Positions 1-6,170 of a DNA stretch of 11,843 nucleotides are shown piece by piece. Position 1 is the first letter of the stretch; every line of letters begins with the position of its first letter. The notes under the pieces were generated by a model that was not told the origin of the DNA, searched no databases, and saw only the letters and a list, made by a program, of their open reading frames with translations. The stretch is from Spirochaetaceae bacterium. Lineage in GTDB: Bacteria; Spirochaetota; Spirochaetia; Treponematales; Breznakiellaceae. The stretch spans positions 1-11,843 of the forward strand of contig JAIRSQ010000119.1 of NCBI GenBank assembly GCA_031255395.1, given 5' to 3'. Position numbers and translations under genes: made by a program.

Positions 1-188
1 ACTTTTCTTTGCAAGCGGTTTATCTCGCGATTAAGCCGCTTGTTTTCCGTTTTTAACTGCTTGATGACACGCGCTGCCTCTTCGGGGGAAAACTCCGTCC
101 CGTCCGTGTCGGACGACAACGACAATGCCTTCAAAGGCATGGCTGATGGTGTGGCGGAAGGCGTTGTTGAAATCTGTTCTGTTTCCAT
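1..188 (-). CDS. Probable signalling kinase, N-terminus only (runs off the window)
   Basis: An open frame on the minus strand starts at ATG 188-186 and is still open at position 1, giving 62 residues. It begins METEQISTTPSA. The first 35 residues are Ser/Thr/Pro-rich and low in complexity. Residues about 36-62 (EEAARVIKQLKTENKRLNRE...) form a charged heptad-like helix typical of a coiled coil. No catalytic domain is visible. The start lies only 3 bp after the stop of the FIST gene, so the two are almost certainly co-transcribed. FIST genes commonly neighbour sensor histidine kinases, and spirochaetal kinases of this kind start with a similar coiled-coil linker, so a histidine kinase is the best guess; this is inference from context. 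No clear Shine-Dalgarno precedes the start, which fits translational coupling. Any other coiled-coil protein remains possible. Confidence 0.55.
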   Translation of the reverse strand, partial: METEQISTTPSATPSAMPLKALSLSSDTDGTEFSPEEAARVIKQLKTENKRLNREINRLQRK

Positions 189-191
189 AAG

Positions 192-1343
192 TTAAAATAT
201 ACAGGCTATCAGCGTATAGTTATGTATGCCGTTTTTAAGCCCGCCGTCTTCGTTTACAGGGCATATCTCCCCGCCAGAATAGCATATCTGATATGGCACT
301 ATACCATCAACTTTTTCGATAACCTTTTTAAGTTCGTCATCATTCTTCGCTCCTAGCAGGACCTGGCGGACGAGACACGAATAAAACAATATGCCGTTGA
401 TGTTTTTTTTAAGCGATATTTTCCTAAGTAATTTTTCCGTCGTTTCCATAATTCCGTTATAATTAAGACTGCAGGGCGATATCTCTTTTCCTTCCGGCAT
501 CTCGCTACCGAAAATCGCCACTCCTTCATCAGTGATGCCATACAGGGCGCTGGCAGTAGGGTTCTCGCTACCGACCATGAACGGGATAAGGTACAGCGAA
601 TCCTGATTTATGCTGGAGTGAGGAAAACCCTGCCGCTCCAGATAGGCTGGTACACTCATATCGTTGATTTTATACACGAGGCACCCCTCGGATTTTGTGA
701 TTATCCCGTACTGTCTCTGGATGTTCTGTTCCGGTATGGAAACCATGCAGAAATCAGGATGAATGTTGCCGGAAATCAGCGCGAGAACCGCCGATGACCC
801 GTCAGCCGTGCCGTTCATGATGGTAAGGTTGTTACTATGGTCAGCAAACGGGCTGCACGACAGCGTACCGAAAACGGGCGTGCCGCCTGCCGCCTTGAAG
901 ACGGCGCTAGTCATCGCGTAGCTGCCAATCGGCACGATTATCGGCGGGTAGCAAAGAGCGAAAACCGGTTTTTCCGGCAGTCCGCCGGCAGCGCTGTTAT
1001 AGGCGGAAGCAAAAGCCTCGTCCGTGTTGTCGGCTGTGATCGTTTCGCTCCGCGCTATCGAAAAGTTTACGTCGTCCGCTGTAAGCACGGAAAGGCTAAG
1101 CAACGCGGAACCGAACACGCCCCGCGCCGCGCCGGCGCGGGTGGTTACGCCGACCGTGTCAAACGGCAGCCGTTTTGCCAGCTCCTCTACCACTCCCGAT
1201 TCGACGAATTCGGGGTCGCAGTTTATTATACCGAGCGAATTTGCCGCCAGATTGCTTACCGGTCCAAGCTGCCCCAGAATTTCATCGACAGCGTCATCAG
1301 CCTCGTCGACCTCTTCGGTACAGGCCGTCAACATTTTTATCAT
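192..1343 (-). CDS. FIST domain ligand-sensing signal transduction protein
   Basis: The protein is 383 aa from ATG 1343-1341 and starts MIKMLTACTEEVDEADDAV. An SD-like GAGGG lies about 8 nt upstream. The frame stays open to a TTG at 1439, but that would overlap xseA and the promoter, so I reject it. The fold appears to be FIST_N (about residues 30-220, with the Gly-rich segment VGVTTRAGAARG and a stretch of small residues) followed by FIST_C (about 235-365), ending in the family-like GGEICPVNEDGGLKNG and NYTLIACIF. FIST proteins are cytoplasmic sensory modules thought to bind small ligands such as amino acids and to feed chemotaxis or two-component circuits. There is no signal peptide or membrane segment. 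The following coiled-coil gene is the likely partner. The ligand cannot be told from sequence. Family assignment is from recall of motifs, not a search. Confidence 0.82.
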   Translation of the reverse strand: MIKMLTACTEEVDEADDAVDEILGQLGPVSNLAANSLGIINCDPEFVESGVVEELAKRLPFDTVGVTTRAGAARGVFGSALLSLSVLTADDVNFSIARSETITADNTDEAFASAYNSAAGGLPEKPVFALCYPPIIVPIGSYAMTSAVFKAAGGTPVFGTLSCSPFADHSNNLTIMNGTADGSSAVLALISGNIHPDFCMVSIPEQNIQRQYGIITKSEGCLVYKINDMSVPAYLERQGFPHSSINQDSLYLIPFMVGSENPTASALYGITDEGVAIFGSEMPEGKEISPCSLNYNGIMETTEKLLRKISLKKNINGILFYSCLVRQVLLGAKNDDELKKVIEKVDGIVPYQICYSGGEICPVNEDGGLKNGIHNYTLIACIF

Positions 1344-1379
1344 CGCTGAATCCCTCGCGCTCCCCTCCCCCGCTATTAA

Positions 1380-1408
1380 ATGATAGTCTATTCGGGAGCG
1401 TTTTTCAA
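1380..1408 (-). promoter_or_regulatory. Sigma-70-type promoter for the FIST gene
   Basis: Read on the minus strand there is a -35 TTGAAA (1408-1403), a 17-bp spacer, and a -10 TATCAT (1385-1380). This predicts transcription from about 1373 and a leader of about 30 nt that carries the GAGGG ribosome site before ATG 1343. It sits in the 82-bp divergent gap between the FIST gene and xseA. Confidence 0.6.
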
Positions 1409-1412
1409 GCGG

Positions 1413-1418
1413 TATAGT
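1413..1418 (+). promoter_or_regulatory. Possible -10 element for xseA
   Basis: TATAGT lies 7 nt before the xseA ATG, so transcription would begin almost exactly at the start codon (leaderless). The best -35 (TTCGGG at 1391-1396, 16-bp spacer) is poor. There is no Shine-Dalgarno before ATG 1426. Weak evidence. Confidence 0.25.
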
Positions 1419-1425
1419 TATAAAG

Positions 1426-2631
1426 ATGGGTAACGGCAAATTAACAGTGACGGAACTTACCGGCCTGATAAAACACAGACTGGAGGACGGCTTCGGGCCG
1501 CTCTGCGTGGAGGGTGAACTGTCAAACAGGAGGCCGTCCAGCGTCGGTCACCTTTACTTTACGCTAAAGGACGCGGGCGCGGCGATTTCCGCCGTGATGT
1601 TTCGCAACAGCCTGCCGCGGCTTACGTTTGCCCTAAAGGACGGTATGCTGATACGGGCAAAGGGACGGCTGTCGGTCTACGCTCAGCGTGGGACGTACCA
1701 GCTTGTATGCGAGACGCTGGAGCCTGCCGGGACGGGAGACATCCTCGCGATGCTGGAGGCGCGAAAGCGCGCCCTCGCCGCCGAAGGGCTATTTGACGAG
1801 AGCCGGAAACGGGCTATCAGACGGTTTCCGGACACTGTTGCCGTGATAAGTTCGCCGTCCGGCGCCGCGTTGCAGGACATTCTTAACGTACTGCGCAGGC
1901 GGGCTGCCGGCCTTCGCGTGGTGATACTGCCGGCGCCGGTGCAGGGAGCGGAGGCCGCCGCCGTCATAGCAAGGCGCGTCGAACAGGCCAACCGCTGGAA
2001 CATCGCCGACACGCTGATCGTGGGGCGCGGTGGCGGCTCGCTTGAGGACCTGCTGCCTTTTTCAGAAGAATGCGTCGTTCGCGCCGTAGCCGCGTCTAAA
2101 ATCCCCGTGATAAGCGCCGTGGGACACGAGATAGACTGGGCACTGTGCGACTTTGCCGCCGACCTTCGCGCCCCAACGCCGTCCGCCGCGGCGGAACTGG
2201 CGAGCGAGAACCGCTCCGACACGCTAAAGGCCGTCCGTTCCTTCGTGAACAACCTTTATGAAACGGCGCGCGGACGCTTCTCGCGGGCGCGGGCGCTGCT
2301 GCGTCCGTTCAGCGCCGAGTACCTAGAGCGACAGTTCCGCGCTATCCTTCAGCCGCGTCTGCTTCGTTTCGACGACGCTAAGGAAGCGCTGCTCGAAGCC
2401 GCCGCCGAACGTTCCGCCGGCCTTCGCCGGCGCATAGAGCTTGCCCGCGCCACGCTCGAAGCGGCCAACCCGGGCAAGGCACTGGAACGCGGCCTAGCCC
2501 TCGTAACAAACGCCGCCACCGGCTCTGTTGTCCGTAGCGCTTTCGACGTAAAGGCCGGAGACGTTCTCCGCATAAAGCCCGCCCTCGGCATGATAGACGC
2601 GGTTGTAACCGGAGCGACGGACGGGAGATAG
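1426..2631 (+). CDS. xseA: Exodeoxyribonuclease VII large subunit
   Basis: This is the catalytic subunit of exonuclease VII, which degrades single-stranded DNA from either end to short oligonucleotides in repair. The protein is 401 aa, at the short end for the family (E. coli about 456). An N-terminal OB-fold DNA-binding domain spans about residues 5-100 (VEGELSNRRPSSVGHLYFTL). The catalytic domain follows from about 135, with AVISSPSGAALQDIL (139-153), GRGGGSLEDLLPFSEE (200-215) and ISAVGHEIDWALCDFAADLR (229-248) leading into APTPSAAAELA. These are the signature blocks of the family. The C-terminal part is Arg/Ala-rich and helical. ATG 1426 matches the family N-terminus (VTELTGLIK), although it lacks an SD. 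The small subunit gene xseB, often adjacent, is not in this window. Transcribed divergently from the FIST gene. Confidence 0.96.
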   Translation: MGNGKLTVTELTGLIKHRLEDGFGPLCVEGELSNRRPSSVGHLYFTLKDAGAAISAVMFRNSLPRLTFALKDGMLIRAKGRLSVYAQRGTYQLVCETLEPAGTGDILAMLEARKRALAAEGLFDESRKRAIRRFPDTVAVISSPSGAALQDILNVLRRRAAGLRVVILPAPVQGAEAAAVIARRVEQANRWNIADTLIVGRGGGSLEDLLPFSEECVVRAVAASKIPVISAVGHEIDWALCDFAADLRAPTPSAAAELASENRSDTLKAVRSFVNNLYETARGRFSRARALLRPFSAEYLERQFRAILQPRLLRFDDAKEALLEAAAERSAGLRRRIELARATLEAANPGKALERGLALVTNAATGSVVRSAFDVKAGDVLRIKPALGMIDAVVTGATDGR

Positions 2632-2651
2632 CGGGCAAGCGAACCGCCCGC
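2631..2651 (+). terminator. Weak GC hairpin after xseA
   Basis: GCGGGC (2631-2636, overlapping the last base of the stop codon) pairs with GCCCGC (2646-2651) around a 9-nt loop. Only TTT follows a few bases later, so it is at best a weak terminator. The remaining bases to the transporter ATPase gene show nothing else clear except the promoter noted below. Confidence 0.3.
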
Positions 2652-2712
2652 CGCTTTCCGGCACTGGCAAAGATTCGGCTTGGCAGGCGTGACAGGGGAC
2701 TCGAAACCGCGG

Positions 2713-2741
2713 TTGATAGCCGGCCTCAAAAAATGAATAAT
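2713..2741 (+). promoter_or_regulatory. Candidate promoter of the metal transporter operon
   Basis: The pattern is -35 TTGATA (2713-2718), a 17-bp spacer and -10 AATAAT (2736-2741). The predicted start of transcription, about 2748, coincides with the second in-frame ATG (2748) of the ATPase gene, while the first ATG (2733) lies inside the promoter. No Zur- or MntR-type operator could be recognised with confidence. Confidence 0.4.
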
Positions 2742-3452
2742 AAACATATGCGCACTCTTTTTTATTGCCATGACCTTTGCTATGCCTATGACGACAGTAT
2801 CGTGCTGAGCGGCCTTGATTTTTCGGTCGTCGAGACAGACTATATCTGCATAGCGGGAGAGAACGGCGCTGGCAAGAGCACCCTTGTCAAGGGGCTGCTG
2901 GGGCTTATAAAGCCGGCCTCCGGCGCGATAAAGGCGGACAAGTCGCTTCGCCGCGGAACCGGCTACCTGCCGCAACAGACGGCGGCACAAAAGAATTTTC
3001 CGGCTGGCGCGGAAGAAGTCGTGCTTTCGGGACTTATCGGACGGAAAAAACTGCCGTTCTACACGCGTTCAGACAAAAAAACGGCATACCGAAACATGGA
3101 ACGGCTGGGCATAGCGGACGCGGCGGGCCGCTGTTTCGGGGAACTGTCCGGCGGACAGCAGCGTCGCGTCCTTGTCGCAAGGGCACTTTGCGCGGCGGAA
3201 AAACTTCTTGTGCTGGACGAACCCGCCGCCGGCCTTGACCCGCTTGCAGCGCGGGAAATGTACTCGCTGCTTGAAAATATAAACCGCGACATGAAGATGA
3301 CGATAATCATGGTATCGCACGACATCGCGACTGCCGTAAAGCACGCTAACAAGGTTTTGCATCTGTGGCAAAAACAACTGTTCTTTGGCAGTGCCGGCGA
3401 TTACGCTAACAGCGGCATCGGCAAAGCCTTTTTAGGAAAACAGGAGCAATAA
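2733..3452 (+). CDS. znuC: Zinc/manganese-type ABC transporter, ATPase subunit
   Basis: This is the cytoplasmic ATPase that powers metal uptake through the permease encoded next. It has 239 aa, a normal length for ZnuC/MntB/TroB-type proteins. Walker A is GENGAGKST (42-50), the Q-loop is LPQQ (79-82), the signature is LSGGQ (138-142), Walker B is LLVLDEP (158-164), the D-loop is GLDP (167-170) and the switch histidine is in VSHD (H196). All catalytic elements are intact. Assignment to the Zn/Mn subfamily rests mainly on the adjacent ABC-3 permease; zinc versus manganese or iron cannot be decided. The start is uncertain: ATG 2733 or ATG 2748 (MRTLFYCHD), and neither has a good SD. The latter fits the predicted promoter and gives a compact N-terminus. 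The stop is 2 bp before the permease start. Confidence 0.88.
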   Translation: MNNKHMRTLFYCHDLCYAYDDSIVLSGLDFSVVETDYICIAGENGAGKSTLVKGLLGLIKPASGAIKADKSLRRGTGYLPQQTAAQKNFPAGAEEVVLSGLIGRKKLPFYTRSDKKTAYRNMERLGIADAAGRCFGELSGGQQRRVLVARALCAAEKLLVLDEPAAGLDPLAAREMYSLLENINRDMKMTIIMVSHDIATAVKHANKVLHLWQKQLFFGSAGDYANSGIGKAFLGKQEQ

Positions 3453-3454
3453 AA

Positions 3455-4309
3455 ATGATCGGCGTTTTGATAGAAATGTTTTCGTACACGTTCCTAGTAC
3501 GCGCCTTTACCGTGGGGCTTTTGGTTTCGCTGTGCGCGTCGCTTTTAGGGGTAAGCCTCGTGTTAAAGCGCTATTCCATGATCGGGGACGGGCTCTCTCA
3601 CGTCGGATTCGGCAGCCTGGCGGCGGCTACGGCGGCAAACCTCGCGCCGCTTGCCGTTTCGATACCCGTTGTCGTGGCGGCGGCCTTCCTGCTGCTTCGC
3701 CTTAGCGAAAACAGCAAGATCAAAGGAGATGCCGCGATAGCGATGATTTCTACAGGCGCCCTCGCAATGGGCGTCGTGGTAATATCGCAGACAACCGGCA
3801 TGAACACGGATGTCTGCAACTATCTTTTCGGCAGCATTCTGGCGATGACAAAAAGCGATGTCATCCTTTCCGTGGCGCTGTCGGTTATGGTGCTGGCCAT
3901 GTTCATCGTTTTTTACAACATAATTTTTTCAATAACGTTTGACGAAACTTTTGTTCGCTCGTGCGGGATCAACACCGGCTTTAACAACATGGTCATCGCG
4001 CTGTTGACGGCTGTTACCATCGTTTTGGGAATGCGGATGATGGGAGCGCTGCTGATTTCCAGCCTGATCATATTCCCCGCCCTAACTTCGATGCGCCTAT
4101 GCAAAAGGTTCAAAACGGTAACGCTGTGCTCCGCCGCGGTTTCTGTCGTATGCTACTTTCTGGGACTCGTGATTTCGTACGTTCGCAATATTCCTACAGG
4201 AGCGAGCGTAGTTATTCTGAATATCTTTACTTTCATTCTGTTTTCTGGTATAAGGTTTTTGGTTGTGCGGGCAAAGCGGGGCCGCAAGGCCCTCCGCCAA
4301 GCGGGATAG
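3455..4309 (+). CDS. znuB: Zinc/manganese-type ABC transporter, permease subunit
   Basis: This is an inner-membrane permease of the ABC-3 family that moves divalent metal delivered by a periplasmic binding protein. It is 284 aa with about eight or nine hydrophobic segments. Family hallmarks are LKRYSMIGDGLSHVGFG (about residues 37-53), the coupling region GDAAIAMISTGALAMG, NYLFGSILAM, FDETFVRSCGI and MRMMGALLISSLIIFPA. The start ATG 3455 has AGGAG 8 nt upstream, within the end of the ATPase gene, so the pair is tightly coupled. The C-terminus is Lys/Arg-rich (RAKRGRKALRQ), consistent with a cytoplasmic end. No binding-protein gene accompanies it here, which is unusual, since these operons often carry one; it may be encoded elsewhere. 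Metal specificity is inferred, not shown. Confidence 0.9.
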   Translation: MIGVLIEMFSYTFLVRAFTVGLLVSLCASLLGVSLVLKRYSMIGDGLSHVGFGSLAAATAANLAPLAVSIPVVVAAAFLLLRLSENSKIKGDAAIAMISTGALAMGVVVISQTTGMNTDVCNYLFGSILAMTKSDVILSVALSVMVLAMFIVFYNIIFSITFDETFVRSCGINTGFNNMVIALLTAVTIVLGMRMMGALLISSLIIFPALTSMRLCKRFKTVTLCSAAVSVVCYFLGLVISYVRNIPTGASVVILNIFTFILFSGIRFLVVRAKRGRKALRQAG

Positions 4310-4324
4310 AGCGCGGGCGCTTTT
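4310..4324 (+). terminator. Small hairpin with T-run between permease and lipoprotein genes
   Basis: AGCG-CGGG-CGCT is followed by TTTT directly after the permease stop. The stem is only 4 bp, so it is more likely a partial attenuator, or chance, than a full terminator. Confidence 0.2.
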
Positions 4325-4348
4325 GTCCGGCATTCGAGGGAGGTTGCT

Positions 4349-4852
4349 ATGAGAAGGAGCGTTTTTTCGGGAACCTTGTTTCCGCTCGCGCTGGTTTTAT
4401 TCGCGCTGGCCGGAGTTTTGTCCTGCAAGAATAAAACGGCGGCGGCGGACGGCGTTAAGCGGACGGAAGCGGAAGCGGCGGCCAAGCCTCTCCTTGAAAT
4501 AAAAGAAAAACTGTTCATAGCGCAGACCAACGACATCTACCTTAATCCCGAAGAGTACATGGGACGGCGTATAAAACTGCAAGGAATGTTCAAAACCGAC
4601 TATTACACGGGAAACGAAGAGCCTTACTGTTTTGTCCTGCGCTACGGGCCGGGATGTTGCGGTTATGACGGCACCGCCGGTTTCGAGGTGAAATGGGCGG
4701 ATGATGACAGGGTCTACCCGGCGGAGGACGACTGGGTGGAGGCTGTCGGCGTTCTTGACTCGTACGACGAGGACGGCTACCCGTACATCTATTTGTCGCT
4801 CTCGTCCCTTACCGTGATGGACGAGAGGGGCGCGGAAACGGTGTTAAACTAG
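4349..4852 (+). CDS. Small lipoprotein with Cys-Cys motif, linked to the metal transporter
   Basis: The protein is 167 aa. An N-terminal signal peptide (MRRSVFSGTL and a hydrophobic stretch) ends in a lipobox, VLSC, with lipidated Cys26; Leu at -2 is relaxed, as is common in spirochaetes. Residues 27-50 are a charged Ala/Lys linker. The mature domain (about 60-160) contains NPEEYMGRRIKLQGMF, C94, the pair C103-C104 in GPGCCGYDG, and a conserved-looking end WVEAVGVLDSYDEDGYPYIY. The layout (NPEEY-G-x-x-x-L-x-G, then CC-x-x-D) resembles the C-terminal half of DUF1980/YcgQ-type proteins, which appear in zinc-related contexts; this similarity is from recall. It follows the permease by 39 bp with a strong SD (GAGGGAGG, 5 nt before ATG), so it is likely in the same operon. 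It may bind metal or a partner at the membrane; function unknown. Confidence 0.8.
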   Translation: MRRSVFSGTLFPLALVLFALAGVLSCKNKTAAADGVKRTEAEAAAKPLLEIKEKLFIAQTNDIYLNPEEYMGRRIKLQGMFKTDYYTGNEEPYCFVLRYGPGCCGYDGTAGFEVKWADDDRVYPAEDDWVEAVGVLDSYDEDGYPYIYLSLSSLTVMDERGAETVLN

Positions 4853-4861
4853 CCCATCGCC

Positions 4862-4883
4862 TTCCGCGCCGTTTACGGCGGAA
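4862..4883. terminator. Hairpin in the convergent gap
   Basis: TTCC-(GC bulge)-GCCG-TTTA-CGGC-GGAA forms a GC-rich hairpin between the convergent lipoprotein gene and alaA. It has no T-tract on either side, so it may be a weak bidirectional terminator. Confidence 0.35.
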
Positions 4884-4889
4884 AGCGGT

Positions 4890-6107
4890 TCACTTCTGGC
4901 GGTATGTCTCCAAAAAACGCCCCAGCCTGCCGAGCGCTTCGGTGAGCGTTAATACGTCCGGAAGGAACACGATACGAAAATGATCGCTCTGCCGCCAGTT
5001 AAAGCCAGTTCCCTGCACGAGCAAGATATGTTCTGCCCGAAGCAGGTCGAGTACGAAGCGCTCATCGTCCGTAATATTGAACCGCGCCGTGTCTATCTTA
5101 GGGAAGCAGTACAACGCCCCGGCGGGAGTCACGCAGGACAGTCCGGGTATCTGCCGGATCAGTCGCACCACGGCGTCGCGCTGTTCCAAAAGCCGGCCTC
5201 CGGGCAACAGAAAATCTTTTATGCTCTGATATCCGCCAAGCGCCGTTTGGATGCCGAACTGCGCCGGCACATTCGGGCAGAGCCTCATGCTGGCAAGCAT
5301 AGTCAGCCCCTCGCGGTAGCCTTCCGCTGCCCGCTTGTTGCCGGACAGAACCATCCAGCCGGAGCGGAAACCGGCGGCGCGGTATGCCTTTGAAAGCCCG
5401 TTGAAAGACACGGTAAGCGCGCTCCCGTCTATGCTCGCCATCGGAATATGGACGGCGTCGTCATAGATGATGCGCTCGTATATCTCATCGGCAAACACTA
5501 TCAGTTCGTGTTCCCGCGCGATCTCCGCTATGCCTTCAAGTATCGAACGGTCATAAACCGCGCCGGTCGGGTTGTTCGGGTTTATAACGACGATCGCTTT
5601 GGTAGCGGAGCTCACTTTGGAGCGTATATCATTCAGGTCGGGATTCCATGCTGATTCCTCGTCGCAAAGATAGTGAACGGCCTTGCCTCCGGACAGCTTA
5701 ATCGCCGCCGTCCAGAGCGGGTAATCGGGCATGGGAACAAGCGCCTCGTCTCCGTTATTCAGCAACGCCTGCATAGCCATCATTATAAGTTCGCTGACGC
5801 CGTTGCCTATGTATATGTCTTCTATGCCTACGCCGGGTATGCCCTTGGTCTGAAAATCGTGCATGATCGCCTTGCGGGCCTGAAACAGCCCCTGCGAATC
5901 GGAATACCCTTGAGCGTTCTGCATATTGATGATGATGTCATGGATTATCTCGTCGGGAGCGTTGAAGCCGAACTGGGCGGGATTGCCAATATTAAGCCGG
6001 AGAATGCGAAGCCCGTCGTTTTCAAGCCTGATAGCCTCGTGCAGCACGGGCCCGCGTATATCGTAGCAAACATCGTCCAGTTTCGATGATTTATCAAACG
6101 TCCGCAT
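4890..6107 (-). CDS. alaA: Glutamate-pyruvate (alanine) aminotransferase AlaA
   Basis: This PLP-dependent class I aminotransferase makes alanine from pyruvate and glutamate in the cytoplasm. From ATG 6107-6105 it is 405 aa, the same length as E. coli AlaA, and the resemblance is strong throughout: KSSKLDDVCYDIRGPVL, LNIGNPAQFGF, IGNGVSELIMMAMQALL, PDYPLWTAA, GKAVHYLCDE, NPNNPTGAVY, FADEIYERIIYDDA and LASMRLCPNVPAQ. The PLP lysine is K240 in FNGLSKAYR, with N179, D207, Y210 and the carboxylate-binding R378 (DHFRIV) present. The open frame extends 12 codons to a TTG at 6143, but the shorter start matches the family; its SD is weak (GTGGG). It lies downstream of the large exported protein with a strong hairpin in the 63-bp gap, so it may be partly uncoupled from it. 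Confidence 0.94.
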   Translation of the reverse strand: MRTFDKSSKLDDVCYDIRGPVLHEAIRLENDGLRILRLNIGNPAQFGFNAPDEIIHDIIINMQNAQGYSDSQGLFQARKAIMHDFQTKGIPGVGIEDIYIGNGVSELIMMAMQALLNNGDEALVPMPDYPLWTAAIKLSGGKAVHYLCDEESAWNPDLNDIRSKVSSATKAIVVINPNNPTGAVYDRSILEGIAEIAREHELIVFADEIYERIIYDDAVHIPMASIDGSALTVSFNGLSKAYRAAGFRSGWMVLSGNKRAAEGYREGLTMLASMRLCPNVPAQFGIQTALGGYQSIKDFLLPGGRLLEQRDAVVRLIRQIPGLSCVTPAGALYCFPKIDTARFNITDDERFVLDLLRAEHILLVQGTGFNWRQSDHFRIVFLPDVLTLTEALGRLGRFLETYRQK

Positions 6108-6132
6108 AGAACCCACGTTAGCGAATTTTAAG

Positions 6133-6167
6133 CGCCTGTTCAAGCCGCTGGGCTTGGGGAACAGGCG
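6133..6167 (-). other. Strong intercistronic hairpin before alaA
   Basis: On the minus strand CGCCTGTTC (6167-6159) pairs perfectly with GAACAGGCG (6141-6133). An inner stem AAGCC/GGCTT closes a CAGC loop, and there is one CCC bulge: 14 bp in all. It starts about 4 nt after the stop of the 1017-aa gene. No T-run follows in either direction. It could be a non-canonical terminator, an mRNA-stabilising end or an attenuator for alaA. Confidence 0.6.
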
Positions 6168-6170
6168 GGA

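Noticed and set aside
1344..1439. Extension of the FIST gene to TTG 1439
   Set aside because: It would overlap xseA and include its own promoter; ATG 1343 has an SD and the family-like N-terminus.
2680..2715. tRNA 3'-end-like sequence on the minus strand (T-arm-like TTTCGAGTCC followed by a CCA-like end)
   Set aside because: The T-loop has an extra base, the stem arms do not pair, the spacing to CCA is too long, and no D or anticodon arm exists upstream, so neither a tRNA nor a clear attachment site can be supported.
6108..6143. Extension of alaA to TTG 6143
   Set aside because: ATG 6107 gives exactly the AlaA length and N-terminus, and the extension lies in the intercistronic hairpin.
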